From: Chloroflexota bacterium
Lineage (GTDB): Bacteria > Chloroflexota > Limnocylindria > Limnocylindrales > CSP1-4
Assembly (NCBI GenBank): GCA_021812735.1
Contig: JAKAMV010000704.1
Location: forward strand, 1-5,415
DNA length: 5,415 bases
Direction of reading: 5' to 3'
Positions 1 through 4,860 of this stretch are shown here, piece by piece (position 1 is the first letter of the stretch; each line of letters starts with the position of its first letter). The position numbers were made by a program, and so were the translations under genes. The notes under the pieces are model-generated. The model was not told the DNA's origin, ran no database searches, and was given only the letters and a program-made list of their open reading frames with translations.

Positions 1-1
1 T

Positions 2-118
2 CGCCTTTACAAGTACATCCGCAACTTCGGTTTCGGCCAGCGCACCGGCGTTGAATTGCCGGGCGAGACGCGCGGCCTGCTGTGGCCCTATCTGTTCCAG
101 AAGTGGCCCGACTTCAAC
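2..118 (+). pseudogene. Penicillin-binding protein transpeptidase fragment, cut at both ends
   Basis: The frame starting at base 2 gives 39 residues beginning RLYKYIRNFGFGQRTG and continuing VELPGETRGLL. This is the conserved stretch in FtsI/PBP2-type transpeptidases (form: FGFGxxTGxxLPGE.xG), which cross-link peptidoglycan outside the membrane. The catalytic SxxK motif should lie upstream, beyond the window, and the SxN and KTG motifs are not visible. After about residue 39 (WPDFN) the family resemblance stops. The frame runs on to a TGA at 278-280, but that part is rich in Arg, Ser and Pro and lies antisense to the minus-strand gene that begins here. A normal member would continue with a serine- and glycine-rich stretch (SMGQ-like) and another 150 or more residues. 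The gene is therefore interrupted, rearranged or chimeric at about 118-125. Family membership is fairly secure from the FGFG...TG...LPGE pattern; which PBP it is cannot be told. Confidence 0.62.
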
Positions 119-1049
119 TCTCGAGGATGCCCCGATCGCAGCCGCATCCGCACGCCGAGCAGTAGCCATCTGCGGCGCATCTTGGGCAGCACGGCCGACC
201 GTCTCGTGACGGGCGATCCGCATCCTCGGCACGGGCCGCTTCGCGAGCCATCGCCCGCATCCCGTCACGTCCGGCCATGACGGCATCGACGACCTCTCGG
301 GCGCTGGCGCCCCTGCGCGCCCCGTCGACCCACGAGGCGGCCGTCTCCGGCCAGTCCCGGACGATGTCGGCGAGGATGGCCCGCTGTGCCGCCGTCGGGG
401 CATAGGGGAAGCGCCTGGACCACGCCTCGCGAAGCCCGTCCCAGATGCGGTATCCCACCCATCCCGTCGCGGAGGCGCGCGACTCAACGGCCTGGTACTC
501 AGGGTCGGACCATGACGTCTTCCAGATGGCCGTGACGACAGGAGGGGCAACCGCTCGGTGATGGTCTGGGGTCGCCGTGTCGACGGTGTCCGATCCGTTC
601 GTGGCTGCGGATGCGCTTCGGGACGGTTGGGGTGATTGCGCCCAATCAACCCGGTTTCCCCAGCCACCAGACTTAAGAGTGGCCTCTTGTCTGAGAATCA
701 CTTCTCCCCCGGTACTTAGAGTGGTGGCTGGACGAAGCGGGTTGATATGCCCAGCCAGCGGGTTGATTGGGGCGGCCGTGTAGCGACCCGCGGCGTCGCG
801 GACAGCGGTTGCCTGTCGCTTCACCCCGCGGTGGCTCTGCACGGCGGACCAGTAGCCACCCGGCGGCGATCCGCACTCGCGGCAGGGCCGCATGTCGCGG
901 TTGAAGTGGTCGCTCCGGACGGTCCTCCGATGGAGGCCGCCTGCGCACTCCAGCAGCCACGACGCATTGCCCGAGCCCGCGGAAACGCGGGAAAGGACGC
1001 GCCATCCGCCGATGACCGCGCCCGTCCAGTCCCTAGCCTTTCGCCCCAT
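114..1049 (-). CDS. Phage-like cysteine-rich hypothetical protein
   Basis: This 311-residue product has no function I can name. The first 60 residues (start MGRKARDWTGAVIGGWRVL) follow the pattern D.TG...G...V..R...G...W...C......V.....F..G...C..CG. Small phage and mobile-element proteins with an HNH/AP2-associated zinc-binding N-terminus show this pattern, though one expected Cys is missing. Residues about 93-136 are a low-complexity linker that contains two INPL repeats and coincides with a dense DNA repeat block. Residues about 175-280 look globular and are rich in Trp, Arg and Ala. The C-terminus carries paired cysteines (C288, C291, C297, C300, C302, C304) resembling a zinc ribbon. I chose ATG 1049 because GGAG (1056-1059 on the complementary strand) sits 6 nt upstream; ATG 1061 has no usable spacing. 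The TGA stop at 114-116 lies inside the PBP fragment, so the last few residues may not be native. The serine recombinase remnant upstream on the same strand supports a mobile-element origin. Confidence 0.55.
   Translation of the reverse strand: MGRKARDWTGAVIGGWRVLSRVSAGSGNASWLLECAGGLHRRTVRSDHFNRDMRPCRECGSPPGGYWSAVQSHRGVKRQATAVRDAAGRYTAAPINPLAGHINPLRPATTLSTGGEVILRQEATLKSGGWGNRVDWAQSPQPSRSASAATNGSDTVDTATPDHHRAVAPPVVTAIWKTSWSDPEYQAVESRASATGWVGYRIWDGLREAWSRRFPYAPTAAQRAILADIVRDWPETAASWVDGARRGASAREVVDAVMAGRDGMRAMAREAARAEDADRPSRDGRPCCPRCAADGYCSACGCGCDRGILES
641..771. repeat. Nested inverted and direct repeats inside the phage-like gene
   Basis: Outer arms CCCAATCAACCCG (641-653) and CGGGTTGATTGGG (759-771) are a perfect 13-bp inverted repeat. 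Within them CCAGCCACC (660-668) and GGTGGCTGG (723-731) form a perfect 9-bp inverted repeat. The core CGGGTTGAT occurs three times: at 738-746, at 759-767, and inverted at 645-653. The two direct copies belong to AGCGGGTTGAT repeats at 736-746 and 757-767, exactly 21 bp apart, about two helical turns. A further near-repeat is ACTTAAGAGTGG (671-682) and ACTTAGAGTGG (714-724). The block covers residues about 93-136 of the minus-strand protein, where the amino acids are low-complexity. It could be a protein-binding region, an iteron-like origin, a recombinase site or a structured RNA. The repeats are directly visible; the role is unknown. Confidence 0.5.
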
Positions 1050-1088
1050 GATCAGCTCCATCCCCCTGCATCGGAGGAACTAGATTGC

Positions 1089-1152
1089 GGAGAGGAGGCA
1101 ATGCAGGCGCCTCCCCTCCACCTCTAGGGGTTCAGGAGGGCCGTTTCTGAAC
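1089..1152 (-). terminator. Two tandem hairpins between recombinase remnant and phage-like gene
   Basis: Going down the minus strand from the recombinase stop, the first hairpin has arms 1147-1152 and 1130-1135 (GTTCAG/CTGAAC, 11-nt loop). The second has 11-bp arms 1109-1119 and 1089-1099 with a single A-C mismatch and a 9-nt loop. Neither is followed by a T run, so they are not classic intrinsic terminators. They may slow or stop transcription, protect an RNA end, or be binding sites. The position, entirely between two same-strand genes, fits a transcription boundary. The pairing is visible; termination is inferred. Confidence 0.28.
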
Positions 1153-1170
1153 AAACGTCTTGGCGGAATT

Positions 1171-1535
1171 TCAACGAATGGCGTCCCTGAACGCCTCCCA
1201 GCGGGATCCACGCTCGACGGCCAGCGCGACAGGGGCATCGGAGCGCGTCTCCGGGTGTCGCCAGACGGCCCGCACGGGCATCATGTCCGGCCCTAGCTCG
1301 ACGCACTCCCACAGGGCGCGAAGCTGCGTGTTGACTGCGGCGGGGTCGTCTGACCAGAGCACGGCCGGGAACGTGAACAGGGCCTCGCCTGCCGGCTCAG
1401 CAGGGGCATGCTCAAGCCGCTCGATCTCCGCCCGCTCTGCCAGGACTTCGGCCGGGTCGAGGTCGAACAGCCGATCCTGAAGATCCCGCTTCCGGCGCTC
1501 GATCTCTCCACGGCGCTGGGCGTCGTCGTCAGTCG
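1171..1535 (-). pseudogene. Large serine recombinase, C-terminal remnant
   Basis: The minus-strand frame ending in TGA at 1171-1173 contains a charged alpha-helical stretch (EIERRKRDLQDRLFDLDPAE, then VLAERAEIERLE). It is followed by LWSDDPAAVNTQLRALWECV and then LGPDMMPVRAVWRHPE. The order coiled coil, then a W.......N..LRAL...VEL stretch, then a short VRAVWR strand, is the usual tail of large serine recombinases and integrases. The catalytic resolvase domain, the recombinase domain and the zinc ribbon are missing. The frame stays open up to base 1728 with no ATG, GTG or TTG before GTG 1362, and GTG 1362 falls inside the conserved tail, so no intact gene can be drawn. At about 1528-1532 a one-base shift would join this frame to another open minus frame (QLVQGQPERIASSAAEGHG, about 1600-1656), which I cannot assign. 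I read it as a decayed integrase of an integrative element or prophage. A different coiled-coil protein is possible. Confidence 0.52.
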
Positions 1536-1668
1536 CCGGGACGCCCCGGCGGGGGCTTCCACAGGAAAAGCTACCCGGCCAGCCATCTGGGCGAGACCGT
1601 GGCCCTCGGCAGCGCTCGAGGCGATCCGCTCCGGTTGCCCTTGGACGAGTTGCACGACGAGTGGGCGG

Positions 1669-1688
1669 GGGCCCCTCCGAAGGGGCCC
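1669..1688. repeat. Perfect 8-bp GC hairpin
   Basis: GGGCCCCT (1669-1676) and AGGGGCCC (1681-1688) are perfectly complementary around a 4-nt loop (CCGA on plus, TCGG on minus). It is very stable, but neither strand has a T run after it. It lies at the boundary between the minus-strand remnant and the plus-strand propeller gene, so it may act as a bidirectional transcription barrier or mark an element end. Function is inferred only from position. Confidence 0.35.
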
Positions 1689-1870
1689 TATGGCATGGTA
1701 ACGTCCTGATCGAGTCGGCAGAAGCTCATCGCCTTCGACGGGAGGCGTTGACGCGCGGTCCCCCCATCGGCCGCCCGAACCGCGCCGAGCCACTGGCGAG
1801 CCCGACCCGTGGGATGTGCGCCGCAACGGCGCCCATCGGGGGAGTGCGTCCCAGGCGCAGCCAGGCCTTT

Positions 1871-1877
1871 GGAGGTG
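1871..1877 (+). promoter_or_regulatory. Ribosome binding site that fixes the propeller gene start
   Basis: GGAGGTG lies 5 nt before ATG 1883, near-ideal Shine-Dalgarno placement. The protein from this ATG begins directly with a signal peptide, so the longer open frame from 1661 is not the real start. Confidence 0.75.
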
Positions 1878-1882
1878 CCCCC

Positions 1883-3070
1883 ATGCTCCGCCGCCTCCTC
1901 GCCGCCACCGCCACGGTCAGTTTGCTGCTGCTCCTGATGCCACCCGCGCTGGCGTCGGCCGGTCCGGCCGTGACGATCTTCGCGACCGGGCTCGACAACC
2001 CTCGCGGCCTGACCTTCGGGCCCGATGGCAGCCTCTACGTCGCCGAGGGCGGGACCGGCGGCTCGACGACGACCCCGGCCGAGTGCCAGCAGGTTCCCGC
2101 GCCGGTCGGCCCGTACAGCGGCGGCTTCACCGCCCGGATCTCGAAGGTCAGCCCGTCCGGGGTCCGGACGACGGTCGTCGGCGGCCTGCCGTCGAGCCAG
2201 ATCAGCGCCTCGCAGGGCGGCCTGGTGAGCGGTGTCGCGGACGTCGCGTTCATCGGCTCGACGCTCTACGGCCTCGAGGCTGGCGCCGGCTGCTCCCACG
2301 GCCTGGCGGGGACGTTCAACAGCGTCTTCCGGGTCAACGCCGACGGCAGCGTGACGCCGATCGCGAACCTCAGCGCCTTCGTCATGGCGCACCCGGTCGC
2401 GCACCCCAACGCGGACGACTTCGAGCCTGACGGCACCTGGTACAGCATGGTCGCCGTGCGCGGCGCCCTCTACGCGGCCGAGCCGAACCACGGCGAGGTC
2501 GACCGGGTCAGCCATGGCGGCGCGATCTCGCGGGTCGCCGACATCTCGGCGAGCCAGGGCCACATCGTGCCGACCGCGATCGCCTACCACGGCAACCTCT
2601 TCGTCGGCAACCTCGATGTGTTCCCGATCACACCATCTGACGCGAAGATCCTGAAGCTGACCCCGAGCGGGCAGCTCAAGACCTGGGCGACGGGCCTGCA
2701 GGCGGTCCTCGGCGTCGCGTTCGACCATGAGGGCCGGCTCTACGCGCTCGAGAACACGACCTGCGCGGCGCCCTGCTTCCCGACGCCCCTCACCGGCACC
2801 GTCGTGCGGCTCAACGGGAACGGATCGTGGACGACGATCGCGTCGGGCCTGCTGCTGCCGACCGGGATGGCCTTCGGGCCCGACGGGGACCTGTACGTCT
2901 CGGCCTTCGGCTACGGCGGGCCCCCCAGGCGCGGGGATGATCGAGCGGATCGCCCTCGGATCCTGAGGAACCCGCTCCTTGGGCGGCCCTCGACCATCCA
3001 CCTGAGACCCTGGCTGCCGCTCGCGTGGCGCCCGAGGGCTGAACAGCACCCTAACCAGGCAGCTTACTGA
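1883..3070 (+). CDS. ScyD/ScyE-family secreted beta-propeller, C-terminus frameshifted
   Basis: The product begins with a clear signal peptide (MLRRLLAATATVSLLLLL, cleavage probably after ALASA, residue 26), so it should be exported. NHL/SMP-30-like propeller motifs follow: NPRGLTFGPDGSLYVAEGG at about 39-57, GVADVAFIGSTLYGLEAG, VPTAIAYHGNLFVGNL, AVLGVAFDHEGRLYALE and LPTGMAFGPDGDLYVSAFG near residue 340. This layout matches the ScyD/ScyE family. The family is named from the cyanobacterial scytonemin cluster but is widespread as secreted proteins of unknown activity, so scytonemin synthesis is not implied here. Four Cys (AEC, AGC, TTCAAPC) could form disulfides. As written the frame gives 395 residues to TGA 3068-3070. 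The family normally ends in GxGxPPGAGxIxRI. That ending (PPGAGMIERIALGS, stop 2964-2966) is present but one base out of frame after residue 345, because the C run 2921-2926 has six Cs where five would fit. The corrected protein is 360 residues. The start is set by GGAGGTG. Confidence 0.82.
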   Translation: MLRRLLAATATVSLLLLLMPPALASAGPAVTIFATGLDNPRGLTFGPDGSLYVAEGGTGGSTTTPAECQQVPAPVGPYSGGFTARISKVSPSGVRTTVVGGLPSSQISASQGGLVSGVADVAFIGSTLYGLEAGAGCSHGLAGTFNSVFRVNADGSVTPIANLSAFVMAHPVAHPNADDFEPDGTWYSMVAVRGALYAAEPNHGEVDRVSHGGAISRVADISASQGHIVPTAIAYHGNLFVGNLDVFPITPSDAKILKLTPSGQLKTWATGLQAVLGVAFDHEGRLYALENTTCAAPCFPTPLTGTVVRLNGNGSWTTIASGLLLPTGMAFGPDGDLYVSAFGYGGPPRRGDDRADRPRILRNPLLGRPSTIHLRPWLPLAWRPRAEQHPNQAAY

Positions 3071-3087
3071 AGAACGGGAGGTTTCTG

Positions 3088-3849
3088 ATGGGTATTCGAT
3101 TCCGTCTGCTCCGCGCCTTGGCGCTCGCCGCGGCCCTGGCGCTCCTTGCGTCGCCGGCAAACGTCGCGGGACCAGTGGAGGCATCCGGTACGACGACCTG
3201 TTCCGGTGGGCCGGTCGCGCCCGGCGTCTATCGCACGCTCTCGATCGATGGGGCATGCGTCGTCGTGGGCGGATCCCTGACGGTGCTCTCCGGCCTCACC
3301 GTCGCTCCGGGTGCGACGCTGATCGCGACGACCTCGCACGCGACGGTCACAATCTCGGGTGGCGTGCGCGTCGGGAGGGGGGCGGTATTCATGTTCGGCT
3401 GCGCGCCCTCACTCACCGAGCTCTGCGGTCCCGACACGAGCTACGTGATCAGCGGAGACGTGGTCGCCGCCGGGGCACTGGCGGTCATCATGCACGGGAA
3501 CACGATCCACGGGAGCGTCACGATTGCCGGCGGCGGAGGCGGCGTCACGTGCGCACCACTCATCCTCGGCGGCGAGGCGCCGGCCTACAGCACATTCGAG
3601 GGGAACGCGATCGACGGGACCCTCGCGGTCTCCGGGATGCGGACCTGCTGGTTCGGCATAGCCAGGAACGAGGTCGCGCGAAGCGTGATCCTCACGGGCA
3701 ACGTCGAAGCAGATCCCGACTCGAACGAGGTCATCGACAACTCGATCGAAGGAGCCCTCGTCTGCTTCGGGAATTCGCCGTTGCCGCACAACGACGGCCA
3801 GCCGAACTCCGTGACCGGCCCCGAGGTCGGGCAGTGCACCGGGCTGTAG
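3088..3849 (+). CDS. Secreted beta-solenoid-like hypothetical protein
   Basis: The 253-residue product has a signal peptide (basic MGIRFRLLR, then an Ala/Leu core to about residue 21; cleavage near VA at 27 or EA at 32). The mature part is Gly/Val/Thr-rich with alternating hydrophobic residues. Loose repeats follow the pattern xNxIxGxLxVxG: GNTIHGSVTIAG (137-148), GNAIDGTLAVSG (172-183), RNEVARSVILTG (193-204) and DNSIEGALVCFG (217-228). This suggests a parallel beta-helix on the cell surface or outside the cell. It ends with NDGQPNSVTG...GQC, a tail I recognise from actinobacterial-type exported hypothetical proteins. Eight Cys may form disulfides. No catalytic motif is visible and I do not assign a function. 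The start is supported by GGGAGG (3076-3081) 6 nt before ATG. It lies 17 nt after the present stop of the propeller gene, or 121 nt after its corrected stop, so co-transcription is plausible. Confidence 0.8.
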   Translation: MGIRFRLLRALALAAALALLASPANVAGPVEASGTTTCSGGPVAPGVYRTLSIDGACVVVGGSLTVLSGLTVAPGATLIATTSHATVTISGGVRVGRGAVFMFGCAPSLTELCGPDTSYVISGDVVAAGALAVIMHGNTIHGSVTIAGGGGGVTCAPLILGGEAPAYSTFEGNAIDGTLAVSGMRTCWFGIARNEVARSVILTGNVEADPDSNEVIDNSIEGALVCFGNSPLPHNDGQPNSVTGPEVGQCTGL

Positions 3850-3857
3850 GCAGCCCG
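3840..3857 (+). terminator. Hairpin across the solenoid gene stop codon
   Basis: CGGGCTG (3840-3846) and CAGCCCG (3851-3857) form a perfect 7-bp stem with loop TAGG, and the TAG stop (3847-3849) sits in the loop. There is no T run downstream. It may be a weak terminator, an mRNA 3'-end stabiliser, or chance in GC-rich DNA. Confidence 0.28.
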
Positions 3858-3904
3858 TAGCACAAGCTGGCCTGCCGCCGCCGCGACCGGGACGCCGAGA
3901 TCGA

Positions 3905-3944
3905 GAACGGCCGCCACGGCCGGGAAGGGCGCGCCAGGCCGTTC
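3905..3944 (+). terminator. Inverted repeat before the toxin-antitoxin promoter
   Basis: GAACGGCC (3905-3912) and GGCCGTTC (3937-3944) are perfect 8-bp arms around a 24-nt GC-rich loop. The sequence CCCCTTGTTG follows, only weakly T-rich. The placement between the solenoid gene and the antitoxin promoter fits a transcription boundary, but the long loop weakens that reading. Confidence 0.28.
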
Positions 3945-3948
3945 CCCT

Positions 3949-3976
3949 TGTTGCCCACGAGGCGGACGGTTATACT
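3949..3976 (+). promoter_or_regulatory. Promoter of the antitoxin-toxin pair, leaderless type
   Basis: The -10 box TATACT (3971-3976) differs from TATAAT at one base. A weak -35 candidate, TTGTTG (3949-3954), lies 16 bp upstream. Only 6 nt separate the -10 from ATG 3983, so transcription should begin at or next to the start codon and the mRNA would have no leader. No Shine-Dalgarno sequence is within range; GAGG at 3959-3962 is about 20 nt away. The short ATAC...GTAT symmetry at 3972-3975/3981-3984 overlaps the -10 and start. It could be part of an operator for antitoxin autorepression, which is inference. Confidence 0.55.
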
Positions 3977-3982
3977 CGCGGT

Positions 3983-4222
3983 ATGAAGACCGCCGTCTCG
4001 GTGCCCGACGACCTGTTCGCCCAGGCGGACCGCCTCGCGAAGCGCTCCCGCCGGTCGCGCAGCGAGGTGTACAGCGCGGCCCTGCGCGAGTACGTCGCCC
4101 GCCACGCGCCGGACGAGGTGACCGCGGGCATCGACGCCGTCCTCGGGGACCTCGGCGAGACAGGCGCCGACGCGTTCGCCGTCGCGGCCGCTCGCCGCAC
4201 GCTTGGCGCCGCCGAGTGGTGA
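3983..4222 (+). CDS. MazE-type ribbon-helix-helix antitoxin
   Basis: This 79-residue protein starts MKTAVSVPDDLFAQADRLAK, the N-terminal beta strand and first helix of a CopG/Arc-type ribbon-helix-helix DNA-binding domain. The second helix follows at about 26-40 (SRSEVYSAALREYVAR). Residues about 45-79 form the toxin-binding tail, ending AARRTLGAAEW, a hallmark of antitoxins that precede MazF/PemK toxins. As a dimer it is expected to bind its own promoter and to cover the toxin's RNA-binding surface. It overlaps the toxin gene by 4 bp, so the two are translated together with antitoxin first. The start at ATG 3983 fits the leaderless promoter immediately upstream. I call it MazE-like by partner and tail; naming of such RHH antitoxins varies (MazE, PemI, CopG family). 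Confidence 0.87.
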   Translation: MKTAVSVPDDLFAQADRLAKRSRRSRSEVYSAALREYVARHAPDEVTAGIDAVLGDLGETGADAFAVAAARRTLGAAEW

Positions 4223-4563
4223 TCGCCCAGGGTGAGGTCTGGTGGGCGGACCTCGCGGAGCCCGCCGGATCCGGGCCCGGGTTCCGCCGGCCCGTCGTCG
4301 TCGTGCAGGGCGACGCCTTCAACGCGAGCGCCCTGCGCACCGTGGTCTGCGTCGCGCTCACGAGCAACACCAGGTGGGCCGACGCCCCCGGCAACGTGCT
4401 GCTGGCCGCTCGGGCGACCGGCCTGCCTCGGCCGTCGGTCGCCAACGTGTCGCAGCTGGTGACGCTGGACCGCGATGCCCTCACGGAGCGGGCGGGCCGC
4501 ATCTCGGCGTCGAGCCTCGAGCTCGTCCTCGCGGGGATCGACGTCGTGCTCGGCCGAGGCTGA
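4219..4563 (+). CDS. mazF: MazF/PemK-family endoribonuclease toxin
   Basis: The 114-residue product has the full MazF pattern: QGEVWWADL at the N-terminus, GFRRPVVVVQGDAFN, VVCVALTSN, and SVANVSQLVTLDRDALTERAG near residue 75-95. MazF toxins are ribosome-independent RNases that cut mRNA at short specific sequences and arrest growth when the labile antitoxin is lost. Arg24 in the RRP motif and Thr48 in LTSN correspond to the catalytic Arg25 and Thr48 of the Bacillus subtilis enzyme, so the toxin looks active. The cleavage motif cannot be read from sequence. I prefer GTG 4219, which gives IAQGEVWW after the start and a 4-bp GTGA overlap with the antitoxin stop; GTG 4216 adds one residue and is equally open. 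There is no separate Shine-Dalgarno sequence, consistent with translational coupling. The length is normal for the family. Confidence 0.9.
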   Translation: MIAQGEVWWADLAEPAGSGPGFRRPVVVVQGDAFNASALRTVVCVALTSNTRWADAPGNVLLAARATGLPRPSVANVSQLVTLDRDALTERAGRISASSLELVLAGIDVVLGRG

Positions 4564-4860
4564 CTGGGGGAAGTGCCCTTGCGCTGCGCTTCAGACCGTG
4601 CCGATCGCCGGCTGGACCCTCGCCTGCAGCGGCCACGAGATCGGGACAAAGAGGTCGGTCGTGGAGGCTTGACTCCTCTCGCCCCACCCACTGACCTGAG
4701 CGTCCCCTTCCCACGCGCCCTTGGCCGGCGCTTCTTGACGGCGTCGCACGTCTTTGCGAATTCGAGGCAGGACCACAGGCCCGACGCTTCGCCCCGACGC
4801 CCCGGCTTCCTCGCGGACCCAGGCTGTGGAACCTCCTGGCGTCCGAGGTACCCTAGCCCG
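4564..4860. other. Intergenic stretch after the toxin gene
   Basis: I see no convincing gene here. Minus-strand frames are open across it, but they mostly mirror the next gene on the plus strand. One ends with a somewhat protein-like tail (DLFVPISWPLQARVQPAIG, stop at about 4591), too weak to call. GGAGG followed by CTTGACT and CCTCT (about 4663-4679), then CGCCCCACCCA, faintly resembles the 3' half of a tRNA, but the loop lacks TTCRA and there is no matching 5' half. A short inverted repeat CCAGG/CCTGG lies at about 4819-4839. The right end carries the promoter of the following gene. Confidence 0.45.
4849..4854 (+). promoter_or_regulatory. Leaderless -10 box of the zinc-motif gene
   Basis: TACCCT fits the TANNNT form of a -10 box and ends 6 nt before GTG 4861, the same spacing as in the antitoxin promoter. 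No convincing -35 is visible and there is no Shine-Dalgarno sequence in range. A leaderless mRNA starting at the GTG is therefore likely, and this supports 4861 as the start. Confidence 0.4.

Larger units (their letters stand above)
1536..1882. other. Stretch without a convincing gene
   Basis: No frame on either strand gives a recognisable protein. The minus strand has a frame with some protein-like character between about 1545 and 1656, which may be the displaced upstream part of the recombinase remnant. The plus strand is open from 1661 into the propeller gene, but its translation is Arg/Pro/Gly-rich without a family resemblance. A perfect hairpin lies at 1669-1688. A TTGACG hexamer at 1748-1753 resembles a -35 box but has no matching -10. 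The last 150 bases probably hold the promoter and leader of the propeller gene. Confidence 0.5.

Noticed and set aside
976..991. Hairpin CCCGCG-GAAA-CGCGGG with a GNRA-type loop
   Set aside because: It lies within the N-terminal coding region of the phage-like gene, on the antisense strand, with no transcript expected. A 6-bp GC stem is common by chance here.
1408..1701. 97-codon plus-strand open frame
   Set aside because: It is antisense to the recombinase-like tail, with no ribosome binding site and no recognisable content.
1661..1882. N-terminal extension of the propeller gene starting at 1661
   Set aside because: The translation is Arg/Pro-rich with no family match. ATG 1883 has a strong ribosome binding site and begins directly with a signal peptide.
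1688..3256. 522-codon minus-strand open frame
   Set aside because: It is antisense to the propeller gene, very rich in Arg, Ala, Gly and Asp, and has no recognisable motif. Long antisense frames are expected at this GC content.
4268..4300. GC-rich palindromic patches in the toxin gene (GGATCCGGGCCCGGG area)
   Set aside because: They are explained by codon choice for the conserved Gly-Pro-Gly-Phe-Arg-Arg-Pro segment of MazF.
4655..4692. tRNA 3' half or attachment-site remnant
   Set aside because: The stem GGAGG/CCTCT is followed by an acceptor-like end, but the loop lacks the TTCRA pattern and no D-arm, anticodon arm or 5' acceptor strand could be matched upstream.
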